Shown here: piece by piece, positions 43,376 through 53,100 of the stretch
Layout of the letters: every line of letters begins with the position of its first letter
Numbering within the stretch: position 1 is the first letter of the stretch
Assembly: GCF_016741935.1 (NCBI RefSeq)
Contig: NZ_JAERRG010000004.1
Location: forward strand, 372,001-436,000
Length of the DNA: 64,000 nucleotides
Source of the DNA: Streptomyces endocoffeicus
GTDB lineage: Bacteria; Actinomycetota; Actinomycetes; Streptomycetales; Streptomycetaceae
Direction of reading: 5' to 3'
Made by a program: the position numbers and the translations under genes
The notes under the pieces: model-generated
What the model saw: only the letters and a program-made list of their open reading frames with translations
Told to the model about the DNA's origin: nothing
Databases searched by the model: none

Positions 43376-44790
43376 ACGGGCCCCAGAAGATCGCGAAGCT
43401 CACGTTCGAGACGATGAGAGGTCTCGAAGTGCTCGTACAGCTCCTTGGTCAGGTCAGCCACGCGCTCACGCCCTTCCTGAGCCGGGGACGCGGGTGTTGG
43501 CACGCCGACGTGGTGGCTGGGCAAGACGTCGTATTCACTGGCCGCGATCTCGGCGGTCGGCACTGACCGACACCAGCCGGGCACGTCCTCGTACGGTTCC
43601 GCCCCTTGCGCTCCCCACCAGGCGGCGAAGGTGTCCGCGATGTGCGTGATCGCCTCGTCCGGCAGATTGCGGCGGCCCCGCCCAGCGGTCAGCGCCGCGT
43701 CTCGCGCGTCGATGAACAGGAGCTGCTCCCTCCGGTCGGGCTTCTTGCTCCTGCCGAAGACCCACAGGGTCACGGCATTGCGCACATGAGGGATCAGCCC
43801 CGCGGGCAGCTCGACGACACAGCTCAGGAGATCGTCGTGGATGAGTCCCGCGCGAATAGCGCGCTCCGCCGTCCTGGTCCCCGAGGCGGCGCCTATGGGC
43901 AGAAGAACTGCGGCTCGCCCTGAGTCAGACATCTTGCTGACAGCGTGTTGGACCCAGGCGAAGTTGGCGTTCCCGGCCGGCGGTGGCCCGTAGAACCACG
44001 GATGTCCGTAACGTCCCCACCGCCCGTCGTCCCAATGGGACTGGTTGAAGGGCGGGTTCACCATGACGACATCGAAGTGCGTCCGCGTGAACCCGTCGTC
44101 GAGGAGGCTGGACGACACCTTGGCGATGCGGGCCCTCGCTCCGTGCACCTCGAGGTTCATCGCCGCGATGGCCTGGGCCGACTTGTTCTGTTCCTGCCCG
44201 TATAGGCCGAGGCTGTCGCCCTGCCCCCCGGCCGACTCCACGTGGGCGCGGGCCTGAAGGAGCAAGCCTCCGGAGCCGCAGGCTGGATCGTAGACGGTCT
44301 CCCCTGCCCTGGGATTCACCACCATGGTCATGAGGTGGACGATCTGCCGCGGCGTGTAGTACCGGCCGCCCTTCCCAGTCATCTGCGACTGGGCCTGAAG
44401 GCACATATCGAAGAGAGCCGCGGGATCGGAGGCGGCAGCCACCAGGTCGAACAACGGCCCCAGCTGGAAACCGCGCACCCCCTCCAGGGAGGGAACGGCC
44501 AGATCCATCGCCTCTCCGGCCTCCGATTCCCACCGCCGAAGCCCGCCCCGGATCCATACCTCCAGATCTTGGGGGTGCCACGACCTCAGCTCCCGAGCCA
44601 CCTCCCAGGCGCCAGGCACCTCGGCAGATGTGCCGCTTCCGTGGCCGGATTGGGCAGCCTCCGCCTTGTGGCGAAGCAGGATCAACACCATGGCGAGGCT
44701 CAGCGCGTCATCCGGGCTCATGGCTCCGCTCAGGGCGTCAAGCGCCTGTGCGAGCGACGGGCCTTCCAGCGTCCTCGCCACCCTTGCCAC
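43372..44790 (-). CDS. N-6 adenine DNA methyltransferase, HsdM-like
   Basis: SAM-dependent adenine methylase of the type I family, 472 residues. Motif I (SAM binding) is DPACGSGGLLLQA near residues 168-180. The catalytic motif IV is NPPFNQSHWDDGRWGRYG near 243-260. The N-terminus has the HsdM-type helical domain, and a C-terminal helical tail reads VADLTKELYEHFETSHRLERELRDLL. The HsdS-like gene is coupled downstream. It should modify host DNA at a sequence chosen by the partner. Lack of a nuclease subunit suggests either an epigenetic or a BREX-supporting role. Confidence 0.88.
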   Translation of the reverse strand: MARVARTLEGPSLAQALDALSGAMSPDDALSLAMVLILLRHKAEAAQSGHGSGTSAEVPGAWEVARELRSWHPQDLEVWIRGGLRRWESEAGEAMDLAVPSLEGVRGFQLGPLFDLVAAASDPAALFDMCLQAQSQMTGKGGRYYTPRQIVHLMTMVVNPRAGETVYDPACGSGGLLLQARAHVESAGGQGDSLGLYGQEQNKSAQAIAAMNLEVHGARARIAKVSSSLLDDGFTRTHFDVVMVNPPFNQSHWDDGRWGRYGHPWFYGPPPAGNANFAWVQHAVSKMSDSGRAAVLLPIGAASGTRTAERAIRAGLIHDDLLSCVVELPAGLIPHVRNAVTLWVFGRSKKPDRREQLLFIDARDAALTAGRGRRNLPDEAITHIADTFAAWWGAQGAEPYEDVPGWCRSVPTAEIAASEYDVLPSHHVGVPTPASPAQEGRERVADLTKELYEHFETSHRLERELRDLLGPV

Positions 44791-44841
44791 CGCCGTTCTC
44801 GTTCTCGTCCTCCGTTGACCTGCCCCATCATGCCCGTCGAC

Positions 44842-45030
44842 TCAGCGGGACTGCAGATAGTTCACGATCAAGAACTCCACCCCGACGACAGCGACGAACA
44901 CACAGCCCCCCGTCGCCACGGCCTGGTTGACGCTGCCCGTGCTCGCCATCTGCCAAATCCCCGCCACCAGCGCACAGATCACCGCGATCGCGACGATGAG
45001 CGCGACGGCCATGAGGCGCATCCGGTCCAC
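44842..45030 (-). CDS. Small two-helix membrane protein
   Basis: This 62-residue protein has two hydrophobic segments (LMAVALIVAIAVICALVAGIW and AVATGGCVFVAVVGVEFLIVN) and little else. The GTG at 45030 (reads MDRMRLMAVALIV) lies 4 bases behind AGGGGGAG, a strong ribosome site. It precedes the methylase gene on the same strand by 51 bases and so may head that operon. It lies back to back with pglW. Small membrane proteins beside defence genes are sometimes effectors or anchors, but no function can be assigned. Confidence 0.6.
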   Translation of the reverse strand: MDRMRLMAVALIVAIAVICALVAGIWQMASTGSVNQAVATGGCVFVAVVGVEFLIVNYLQSR

Positions 45031-45123
45031 ATCTCCCCCTAAATCCTTTTTGGGTAGCTCAAAACGAAGCGTCAGTGGACCCACGCACCCCTCCACCGTG
45101 CCGCACGCGACTGTACACGACCG

Positions 45124-45161
45124 AAGCAGTCCGTTGGGGATCCTCGCAGCAGTCCGTTGGG
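45124..45161. repeat. 15-bp direct repeat upstream of pglW
   Basis: AGCAGTCCGTTGGGG occurs at 45124-45138 and again at 45147-45161, 23 bp from start to start. That is close to two helical turns, so both copies face the same side of DNA. It may be a binding site for a regulator, or a trace of an old insertion. Confidence 0.85.
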
Positions 45162-45202
45162 GTTTGCTTCACGCTCGACCGCGCACTCAAAGTGGATGTG
45201 GT

Positions 45203-45216
45203 GAATTAATAAATTC
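45203..45216. promoter_or_regulatory. AT-rich palindrome / putative -10 region of pglW
   Basis: GAATT-AATA-AATTC is a perfect 5-bp-arm palindrome and almost free of G and C. It lies 153 bases upstream of the pglW start, followed by GC-rich sequence. It could supply a TTAATA- or TAATAA-type -10 box. The assignment rests on composition only. Confidence 0.4.
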
Positions 45217-45369
45217 GTCCCGCGCCGCACATCTGCCGACCGCTTCAGGAGCTATCCGTCGGGCGCACCTCCGCCCGGCGCCCGAGCCGATACGATCTGT
45301 GCCGGGGATATCGCTGCCGAGCAGCCGCAATCAGTACAGATCGACGTGGACACGAAGCGGGGATGGCGC

Positions 45370-48300
45370 ATGCGGGACGGCCGGTGGGTCACGGTCACCG
45401 AATCCGAGTTCCAGCACGAGCGCCGGGGGCTGGAGGCCATCCGGGAGAAGCTCCCCGACAACGACCCATGGCGGGCCTGGTCGAATTTCACCTTCACCGC
45501 GCACAGCGGCCACGTGCGGGAAGTGGACCTGCTCGTGGTCACCCCCGGCGGGGTGTATCTGATCGAGCTGAAGGACTGGCACGGTTCGGTCGAGTCCCGC
45601 AACGGCACCTGGCTGCAGACCCAGCCCAGCGGGCGGCAGATCACCCATGGCAACCCCCTGCACCTGGCGAACAAGAAGGCAAAGGAGCTGGCCGGCCTTC
45701 TGGCCCAGGAGGGCGAGCGGGTCTGGGTGTCGGAGGCCGTCTGCTTCACCGACTCCTCTCTGAGGAACCGGCTGCCCGCCCATGACCAGCACGGCCTGTA
45801 CACCGTGCACCAGCTCGCCCAGCTCCTCCAGGCGCCCCCGCGCGACGAGCACCGTCGCATCGACCGGTCGCGGTCGCGCCGGATCAAGTCGGCCTTGGAG
45901 CGGGTGGGGATCGCCCGTAGCGACGCCGAGTACAAGGTCGGCCCGTACCTGCTGACCCGGAAGTCGTTCGACTCGGGCCCGACCTGGGCGGACTATCTGG
46001 CCCGGCACAGCGAGCTGCCGGAGGCCGCCCGGATCCGCGTCTATCTGCGGGAGCGCGGCTCGGACGCCGAGCTGCGGGCCTCGGTGGAGCGCGCGGCACG
46101 GCGCGAGGCCGCGGTGCTGCGGCGCTTCAAGCACCCCGGTGTCGTCCAGCTGAAGCAGTACGACCCGTCTGGGCACTCGGCCGGGCCCGCGCTGATCTTC
46201 GACTTCGACCCGCATACGCTGCGCCTCGACGAGTATCTGGCGCAGTACGGCGAGAAGCTGGACATCCTCAGCCGGATGGCGCTGGTCCGGCAGCTCGCCG
46301 AGACCGTGCGCTCGGCCCACGGCCGCCGCATCTACCACCGCACCCTGGCCGCCCGCGCGATCCATGTGCTGCCCCGCGCCCGGGGCCGCGCGGCGGGCCC
46401 GGACGGTGAGGAGGCGGGCTGGCTCAGCCCGTATCTGCAGATCTCGGACTGGCAGGTCGCGGTCCAGCGCGGCCCGGAGTCGGGCGCGCCGGGTGGCAGC
46501 GAACGGTTCGCGCCCACCACGTTCTCCCGCGCGGGCGCGCACCTGGCCGAGGGCGCGGATCCGTATCTCGCCCCGGAGCTGACCGCGCTCAAGGCCGACC
46601 CGGTCACGCTGGATGTCTACGGCCTCGGCGTGCTGACGTATCTGCTGGCCACCGGCAAGGCTCCGGCCGCCAGCCAGGCCGAGCTGCTGGCCCGCTACGA
46701 GGCGGGCGAGGGGCTGCGGCCCAGCGCGGTGGTCGACGGCCTCTCGGAGGACATCGACCAACTGGTGCAGATGGCCACCGCCTACCACGTCGACGACCGG
46801 CTGGACTCGGTGGACGACTTCCTCGACCTGCTGGAGGTCGTCGAGGAGACCCTGACCGAGCCCGCCTCAGCAGAACCTGTACGTCCGGCGCAGCCCGAGA
46901 AGGACCCCCTGGAGGCGGTCGCGGGCGATCTGCTGGCCGGCCGCTGGGAGGTGCGGCGCCGCCTCGGCACCGGCTCGACCAGCCGCGCGTTCCTGGTGCG
47001 GGACGTGACGGCGGGGCCGGAGGTGCGCTTCGCGAAGTCCCTCGCCGTGCTGAAGGTCGCGGTGTCGGACAGCAAGGGCGAGGTCCTCGCCCACGAGGCC
47101 GAGGTGATGGGGCGGCTGCGCCCCGACTCGCGGATCATCCGCCTCGTCGAGCCGGAGCCGCAGCGCATCGGTGGCCGGACGGTGCTCGTCATGGAGTACG
47201 TCGGCAACGAGCGCGAGAACGACGGCGAGCCCGGCGCCCCCGGCGAGCGGAGGAGAAGGCGGCGCGAGGAGACCGTCGCCCGTCAGTTGCGCGAGTCCGG
47301 CCGACTGTCCGTGGACCAGCTGGAGGGGTACGGCGACTACTTGTTCGGGGCGGTGGACTTTCTCGAGGGCGAGGGCGTGTGGCACCGCGACATCAAGCCC
47401 GACAACATCGCGATCCGTATCCGCCCGAACCGCACCCGCGAGCTGGTCCTCATCGACTTCTCCCTGGCCGGCTGCCCCGTGCAGGAGACCGGCGCCGGGA
47501 CGGACGGCTATCTGGACCCGTTCATCGGCACCCTCACCGAGCGCTCGGTGTACGACGGGCATGCCGAGCGCTACGCCCTGGCCGTCACCCTGCACGAGAT
47601 GGCCTCCCGGGAACTTCCGGTGTGGGGCAACGGCAAGGTCTCGCCACGCCAGACCGACGCGAAGAAGGAGCCGTACCCGAAGATCGCGGGTGACGCGTTC
47701 GACCCGGCGGTACGGGACGGGCTGGTCGCGTTCTTCCGCAAGGCGCTGCACCGAGACGCGGCACAGCGCTACCCGGACCTCAAGCCGATGCGGGACGACT
47801 GGAAGAAGATCTTCCTGGCGATGGACGAGGCGAAGCCGTCCTCGCGCCGCTCCCGGCAGCCCGCCCCGCCGAGTGACGCGGACCAGCGACCGGACGCGCC
47901 CGAGGCCCAGGACGCTCCCATCCCCCAGGCCGAGGAGGAGAGCGCCGACCAGCAGCGCGACCGGCTGGCGGGCCAGGTCGACCGTACGACCCCCATCTCG
48001 GCTTCGGGCCTCAGCCCGGCCGCCGAGTCCTTCGTCTACGGCCTGCGGGTCAACACCGTCGGCGAACTGCTCGACTACAGCCGTCACCAGCTCGTCAACG
48101 CCCCCGGGCTGGGCGCGAAGACGCGTAAGGAAGTCCTCCGCCGCATCAAGGAATGGCGTCAGCGCCTCGCCGAGCAGCCCGCGGCTCCTCTCACCCCCGC
48201 CGGGCGAAAGGCGGCGAAGGAGGAGCTGACGGCGGCCGAGGCCGCGATGGCGAGCGCGATGGCCGCCGAGGGTGCCGCGGGCGGACTGCCCGAGCGCGCG

Positions 48301-50106
48301 CTGCGCAGCGTCAGCCTTGACACCCTTGCCACGATCTTCGTACCGGAGCTGAAGAAGGACGGGACGAACCGCAACGAGTGCGAGATGGTGCGGCTGTTGC
48401 TGCGCCTCCCGGACGAGCGGGGCACGCTGCCCGACATCGGCGTGTGGCCCCTGCAGAAGGATGTCGCGAACGCGCTCGGGCTGTCGGCGGGCCGTATCCC
48501 GCAGATGCTGAAGACCCAGCGCACCCGGTGGAAGCGGAATCGCTCCGTACAGGTACTGCGAGCCGAGATCCTCGCGCTCCTGCGCGACCTGGGCCGGGTC
48601 GCCTCCGCGGCGGAGATCGCGGACGCCCTGGCCGTACGGCGCGGCACCGAGCTGCTGGAGCGCGAGCAGCGGCGGGCGCTGGCGCTGGCCGCCGTACGGG
48701 CCGTGGTGGAGGTCGAGCAACTCGTACCGGACGAGGCGGAGTTCCAGCACGCCCCGAATCGCGACGCGGCGGATGAGGGCATGGGCGCCGGCCTGCTGGC
48801 CCTGGAGGTCAGTTCCGACGACGCGCCCGAGACCCCGTCCGGGCCCGGACTGCTCAATTACGCCCAGCGGCTGGGCAAGGTCGCCGACCGGCTGGCGAAG
48901 CTGGACACGCTGCCGACGGCGGCGACGGTCCTGGCGGAGCTGGAGGCCATCACCGCGCCGAGCCGGGCCCTGGAGTGGGACGAGCGGCGTCTGGTGGAAG
49001 TCGCCGCGGCCGCCTCGCGCCGGGCCGCCGCGACGCCACGGCTGGAGATCTACCCCCGGAGCCTCCCGCTCGTCCGGGCGCTGCGCCTCACCCAGGCCGG
49101 ACTGGTGTCGCACATCCCCGGGATGCCGGAGGGGCGGCAGCCCGGGTTGACTGTCCCGGAGATCCACGAGCGGGTGCGGTCCCGTTTCCCGGAGCTGCTG
49201 AACGAGCGGCGGGGGCACGCCCTGCCGACGGGCGGACCGCTGACGAAGGCGCTGCGGGACGCCGGATTCGACCTGGAGCTGAAGACCCGGGAGGGCACCA
49301 AGACGCTGCGGTACATCCCGCGCCAGCGGGACGGGGGTTCCTCATACCTGTCCTCGGACGCCGCCCGCCAGGCGACCGGCACCCTCACCGCCCACCGCTA
49401 CTCCGACGACCCGCAGCTCGCGGGCGCGTCCGTGGCCGAGGAGCAGCTGCTGGCCTCGGCGCGCCGCGACGGCTTCCGCGTGCTCACGGTGCCAACGCGG
49501 TCGGCGGGCAACGCGATACGGGAGCTGATGTCGGACCGCTTCGGCGCGGAGGTGGTGTCGGTGACCGATCTGTTTCTGCGGGCCCTGCACGAGCAGGTGG
49601 ACCCGCGGCCGAAGCCGACCTGGGAGACGATCCTGAAGGCGGACGCGGCGGAGCCGGGTTCGAGGGCGGCGATGCGGTTCGCGGAGTACGCGCGGACGAG
49701 TTGGGGTGCGGTGGAGCCTCGGTTGCGGGAGCTGGTGGCGGGGGTGGGGTCCCCGTCGGGGGGCTTGACGTCTCCGGTGTTGCTCACCGATTCTGGTGCG
49801 TTCGCCCGGTATGACGCGATGGGCGTGCTGGAGCGGTTGGCGGACGTCGCGCGGGATGGAGGGCGTGGGTTGTGGGTGCTGTGCCCGCAGAGCGACCCGG
49901 CACGACCGCCGAGGCTGGGGGCGACGGCTGTGCCGTACCAAGCGGGGCTCGGAGAGTGGATCGAGCTGCCGGAGTCGTGGGTGGCGAACGCCCACCGGGC
50001 CGAGGCGGCGGGGCTTGTGGAGACGACGGGGGCGGGGACCGGTAGTGGCGGTGGCGCTGCCGAGGCGATGGGGACGACGGGGAATTCGGGAGATGTGACG
50101 ACGTGA
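45370..50106 (+). CDS. pglW: PglW: NERD-domain, two-kinase Pgl/BREX type 2 protein
   Basis: PglW is the serine/threonine kinase of the phage growth limitation system. About 1578 residues. Order of parts: NERD nuclease-related domain (about 10-120, with REVDLLVV and YLIELKDW). A kinase-like domain (about 185-490) follows, whose catalytic loop reads YHRTLAARAI instead of HRD and which lacks DFG, so it is a pseudokinase. A second kinase domain (about 518-800) has GTGSTSRAF, HRDIKPDN near 672 and DFS instead of DFG near 696. A RpoA-CTD-like helix-hairpin-helix (about 880-932) and a long C-terminal half complete it. ATG 45370 has GCGGGGA 6 bases upstream and is preferred over an in-frame GTG at 45346. 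It overlaps pglX by 4 bases. Confidence 0.94.
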   Translation: MRDGRWVTVTESEFQHERRGLEAIREKLPDNDPWRAWSNFTFTAHSGHVREVDLLVVTPGGVYLIELKDWHGSVESRNGTWLQTQPSGRQITHGNPLHLANKKAKELAGLLAQEGERVWVSEAVCFTDSSLRNRLPAHDQHGLYTVHQLAQLLQAPPRDEHRRIDRSRSRRIKSALERVGIARSDAEYKVGPYLLTRKSFDSGPTWADYLARHSELPEAARIRVYLRERGSDAELRASVERAARREAAVLRRFKHPGVVQLKQYDPSGHSAGPALIFDFDPHTLRLDEYLAQYGEKLDILSRMALVRQLAETVRSAHGRRIYHRTLAARAIHVLPRARGRAAGPDGEEAGWLSPYLQISDWQVAVQRGPESGAPGGSERFAPTTFSRAGAHLAEGADPYLAPELTALKADPVTLDVYGLGVLTYLLATGKAPAASQAELLARYEAGEGLRPSAVVDGLSEDIDQLVQMATAYHVDDRLDSVDDFLDLLEVVEETLTEPASAEPVRPAQPEKDPLEAVAGDLLAGRWEVRRRLGTGSTSRAFLVRDVTAGPEVRFAKSLAVLKVAVSDSKGEVLAHEAEVMGRLRPDSRIIRLVEPEPQRIGGRTVLVMEYVGNERENDGEPGAPGERRRRRREETVARQLRESGRLSVDQLEGYGDYLFGAVDFLEGEGVWHRDIKPDNIAIRIRPNRTRELVLIDFSLAGCPVQETGAGTDGYLDPFIGTLTERSVYDGHAERYALAVTLHEMASRELPVWGNGKVSPRQTDAKKEPYPKIAGDAFDPAVRDGLVAFFRKALHRDAAQRYPDLKPMRDDWKKIFLAMDEAKPSSRRSRQPAPPSDADQRPDAPEAQDAPIPQAEEESADQQRDRLAGQVDRTTPISASGLSPAAESFVYGLRVNTVGELLDYSRHQLVNAPGLGAKTRKEVLRRIKEWRQRLAEQPAAPLTPAGRKAAKEELTAAEAAMASAMAAEGAAGGLPERALRSVSLDTLATIFVPELKKDGTNRNECEMVRLLLRLPDERGTLPDIGVWPLQKDVANALGLSAGRIPQMLKTQRTRWKRNRSVQVLRAEILALLRDLGRVASAAEIADALAVRRGTELLEREQRRALALAAVRAVVEVEQLVPDEAEFQHAPNRDAADEGMGAGLLALEVSSDDAPETPSGPGLLNYAQRLGKVADRLAKLDTLPTAATVLAELEAITAPSRALEWDERRLVEVAAAASRRAAATPRLEIYPRSLPLVRALRLTQAGLVSHIPGMPEGRQPGLTVPEIHERVRSRFPELLNERRGHALPTGGPLTKALRDAGFDLELKTREGTKTLRYIPRQRDGGSSYLSSDAARQATGTLTAHRYSDDPQLAGASVAEEQLLASARRDGFRVLTVPTRSAGNAIRELMSDRFGAEVVSVTDLFLRALHEQVDPRPKPTWETILKADAAEPGSRAAMRFAEYARTSWGAVEPRLRELVAGVGSPSGGLTSPVLLTDSGAFARYDAMGVLERLADVARDGGRGLWVLCPQSDPARPPRLGATAVPYQAGLGEWIELPESWVANAHRAEAAGLVETTGAGTGSGGGAAEAMGTTGNSGDVTT

Positions 50107-53100
50107 TCGATGCTGCTGCGCTGCGGGCCGACCTGATCAAGCAGGTGAAGGCGCTTGAGGTGGACCTGGCCAAGCAGGTCAAGGACGGTGAGTCCACACT
50201 CAAACCGCTGCGTCAGGAGTACGAGAAGGCGAGCAAGGCAGCGGGATCGGGTTCGGGCGCGTCGAAGTGGGCGGACTGGCTGGAGGCCCGCCTGTCGGAG
50301 GGCGACGGGCTGTCGGCGGACCGCGTGGAGCGGGTGCGGGCGGCGGAGGCCGTCGCGGGGCGGCTGCGGGCGGAGTACGACAAGGCGCGCGAGCTGGAAC
50401 GTACAGCGGCAACTTGGAACGCGTGGCTGGACGAGCGCGTGACTCAGGTCGCGGTGGCGTGGGTACTGGGCACGGTGTTCGTACGGTTCTGCGAGGACAA
50501 CGGGCTGATCCCCGAGCCGTATCTGTCGGGTCCGGACGCGGAGCGTCGGGACCTGGCGGAGGCGCGGTACGCGCAGTACGTGGAGGATGAGGCTGACCCG
50601 ACTTACCGGGGTTGGCTGGAGCGGGCGTTTGAGGAACTGGGCGCGGGTCAGGCGGGGAAGCTGCTGTTCAACAAGCAGCGCAATCCGCTGTACCAGATTC
50701 CGTTGTCGCATGACGGTGCGCGCGCGCTGGTGGAGTTCTGGCGCGAGCGAGGCGAAGGTGACGACGGCAAGCTGGTGCATGACTTCACCGACCCGCTGAA
50801 CGAGGACGGTACGGAGGGGTGGGACACCCGGTTCTTGGGTGACCTGTATCAGTGGTTGTCGGAATCGGCCCGGAAGACGTACGCGCTGCTCCAGACGCCG
50901 GAGTTCGTGGAGGAGTTCATCCTCGACCGAACGATGGACCCCGTGGTGCGGGAGCTGGGCCAGAAGTTCGGCGAGCTGAAGATGATCGACCCGACGTGCG
51001 GGTCCGGACACTTCGTGTTGGGCGCGTTCCGGCGGATGGTGCGGCTATTCGCGGAGCGGGAGCCGGGGCGGGATGTGCATGAGCGAGTGCGGGATGCGCT
51101 GAATGCCGTGCACGGGGTGGACATCAACCCGTTCGCGGTGGCTATTGCACGGTTCCGGCTGTTGGTTGGGGGGATGGCCGCAGCGGGAGTGCGGACGCTG
51201 ACACAGGCGGGCCGGTACGACTGGCCGATTCACCTGGCGGTGGGCGACTCGCTCATGAAGGCGCGACAGCTTGAGTTGACGCTGCTTGGGGAGGAGTCCG
51301 GTGATCCGCTGGCAGAGTTCTCGTACACGACGGAGGACGTGCACGAGTACCCGGGGATCCTTGAGGTGGGGCGGTACGACGTGGTGGTGGGGAACCCGCC
51401 CTACATCACGGTGAAAGACAAGAAGCTGAATGCATTGTATAGGGAATTGTACGCCTCTTGCGGTGGGGCGTACGCACTGTCGGTCCCCTTCGCTGAACGC
51501 TTTTTCCAGTTGGCCAAGGCCGGACAGCCTGAAGGCCTTGGATATGGAATGGTCGGCCAGATCACCGCGAATTCCTTCATGAAACGGGAGTTCGGGACCA
51601 AATTGATCGAAGAATACTTCGCCCACAAGGTTGAGCTGACGGAGGTCATCGACACATCGGGAGCATACATTCCCGGACACGGCACACCCACGGTGATTTT
51701 GGTTGGGCGAAAGCGATCCGGCAGTAGCCGCACAGCCACGATTCGAACCGTGCGCAGCGTTCAAGGCGAGCCCGAAGCACCGGAGAACGGGAAAGACGGC
51801 CTGGTCTGGAACTCAATCGTCACCCATGTCGACCAGCCAGGCTCCATCAGCCAGTGGATCTCAGTAGACGACCTGCAACGCGAGCGATACTTTAATAAAC
51901 AACCATGGATTCTTGCTGCGGGCGGCCTTGAGTTGGTAGAACAGATCAACTCCGCAGCACAAACAACCCTGTCAGGAGTTGCGAGCGATATCGGATCGGG
52001 CGCTGTTACGCGAGAAGACGACGCATACATGATCGGGGCGGGCGCCCTTCGCCGGCATCGGGTCTCACCAAAACATCAACGACCGCTGGTAGAGGGCACC
52101 GAAGTGCGAGACTTCCTCGTTTTGGATCCCGTAATGTCGCTGTGGCCGTACAATAGCCACAAATTGACTCCTGAGTCGTCCGATTCAATCGAGCAGCTCT
52201 TGTGGCCCCATCGCGTAAGACTCCGCGACCGCACTGCGTTCGGAAAGACACAACTGGGGCGCGGACTGGCATGGTTCGAGTACTCCATGTTTTTCAAGGA
52301 GCGATATCGCGTACCACTCTCAATTGCGTTCGCGTTCGTGACGACCCACAACCACTTTGCGCTGGATCGAGGCGGTAAAGTCTTCAACAGATCAGCGCCA
52401 GTTATCAAGCTTCAAGAAGGGACCAGCGAGAAGGAACATCAAGGACTACTTGGGATTCTCAATAGCTCCACCGCCTGCTTCTGGCTGAAACAGGTCAGCC
52501 ACGACAAGGGAATCCGAGGTGAAGGTGGGGGATTCACTAGTGATGACTGGGAGCGCTTCTTCGAATTCACAGGAACCAAGCTCCAGGATTTCCCTCTCCC
52601 TGCTGATTACCCAACCACCCTTGGTGCCACTCTCGACTCCCTTTCTCGGGATCTAGATGCCGCAGCCCCGACGTCGCTGGCCGACCTCGACCGTGCCCAC
52701 CCAACCGCTCTCGCCCTTCATGAGGCGCGCGCTAAATGGGAGGCGACACTCGCCCGAATGATTGCCCTCCAAGAGGAGCTCGACTGGAAGGTGTACTCGC
52801 GGTACAAGCTACACGAGGAGGATCTATGTGCTCCTGAATCCGAAGTTCCCGTACTTGCCCTTGGCGAGCGCGCCTTTGAGATTGCACTGGCTCGGCGCGT
52901 CAAGAAGGGTGAGGCGTCCGGCGAGTGGTTTAAGCGGCACAACTCCACACCCATCACTGAACTGCCCGACCACTGGTCCGATACATACAAGGCCATCGTT
53001 CAAAAACGTATCAACGTCATCGAGACTTCCCGCGCAATCGGGATGATCGAGCGACCGGAGTACAAGCGCCGTTGGGCGACCGAGGGGTGGGGTGTTCTCC

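Larger units (their letters stand above)
45031..45369. promoter_or_regulatory. Divergent control region of pglW
   Basis: The 339 bases between the small membrane protein and pglW hold no gene. They contain a 15-bp direct repeat (45124-45161) and an AT-rich palindrome (45203-45216), described separately. The AT-rich patch stands out strongly in this GC-rich DNA and is the best candidate for the pglW promoter. Confidence 0.55.
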
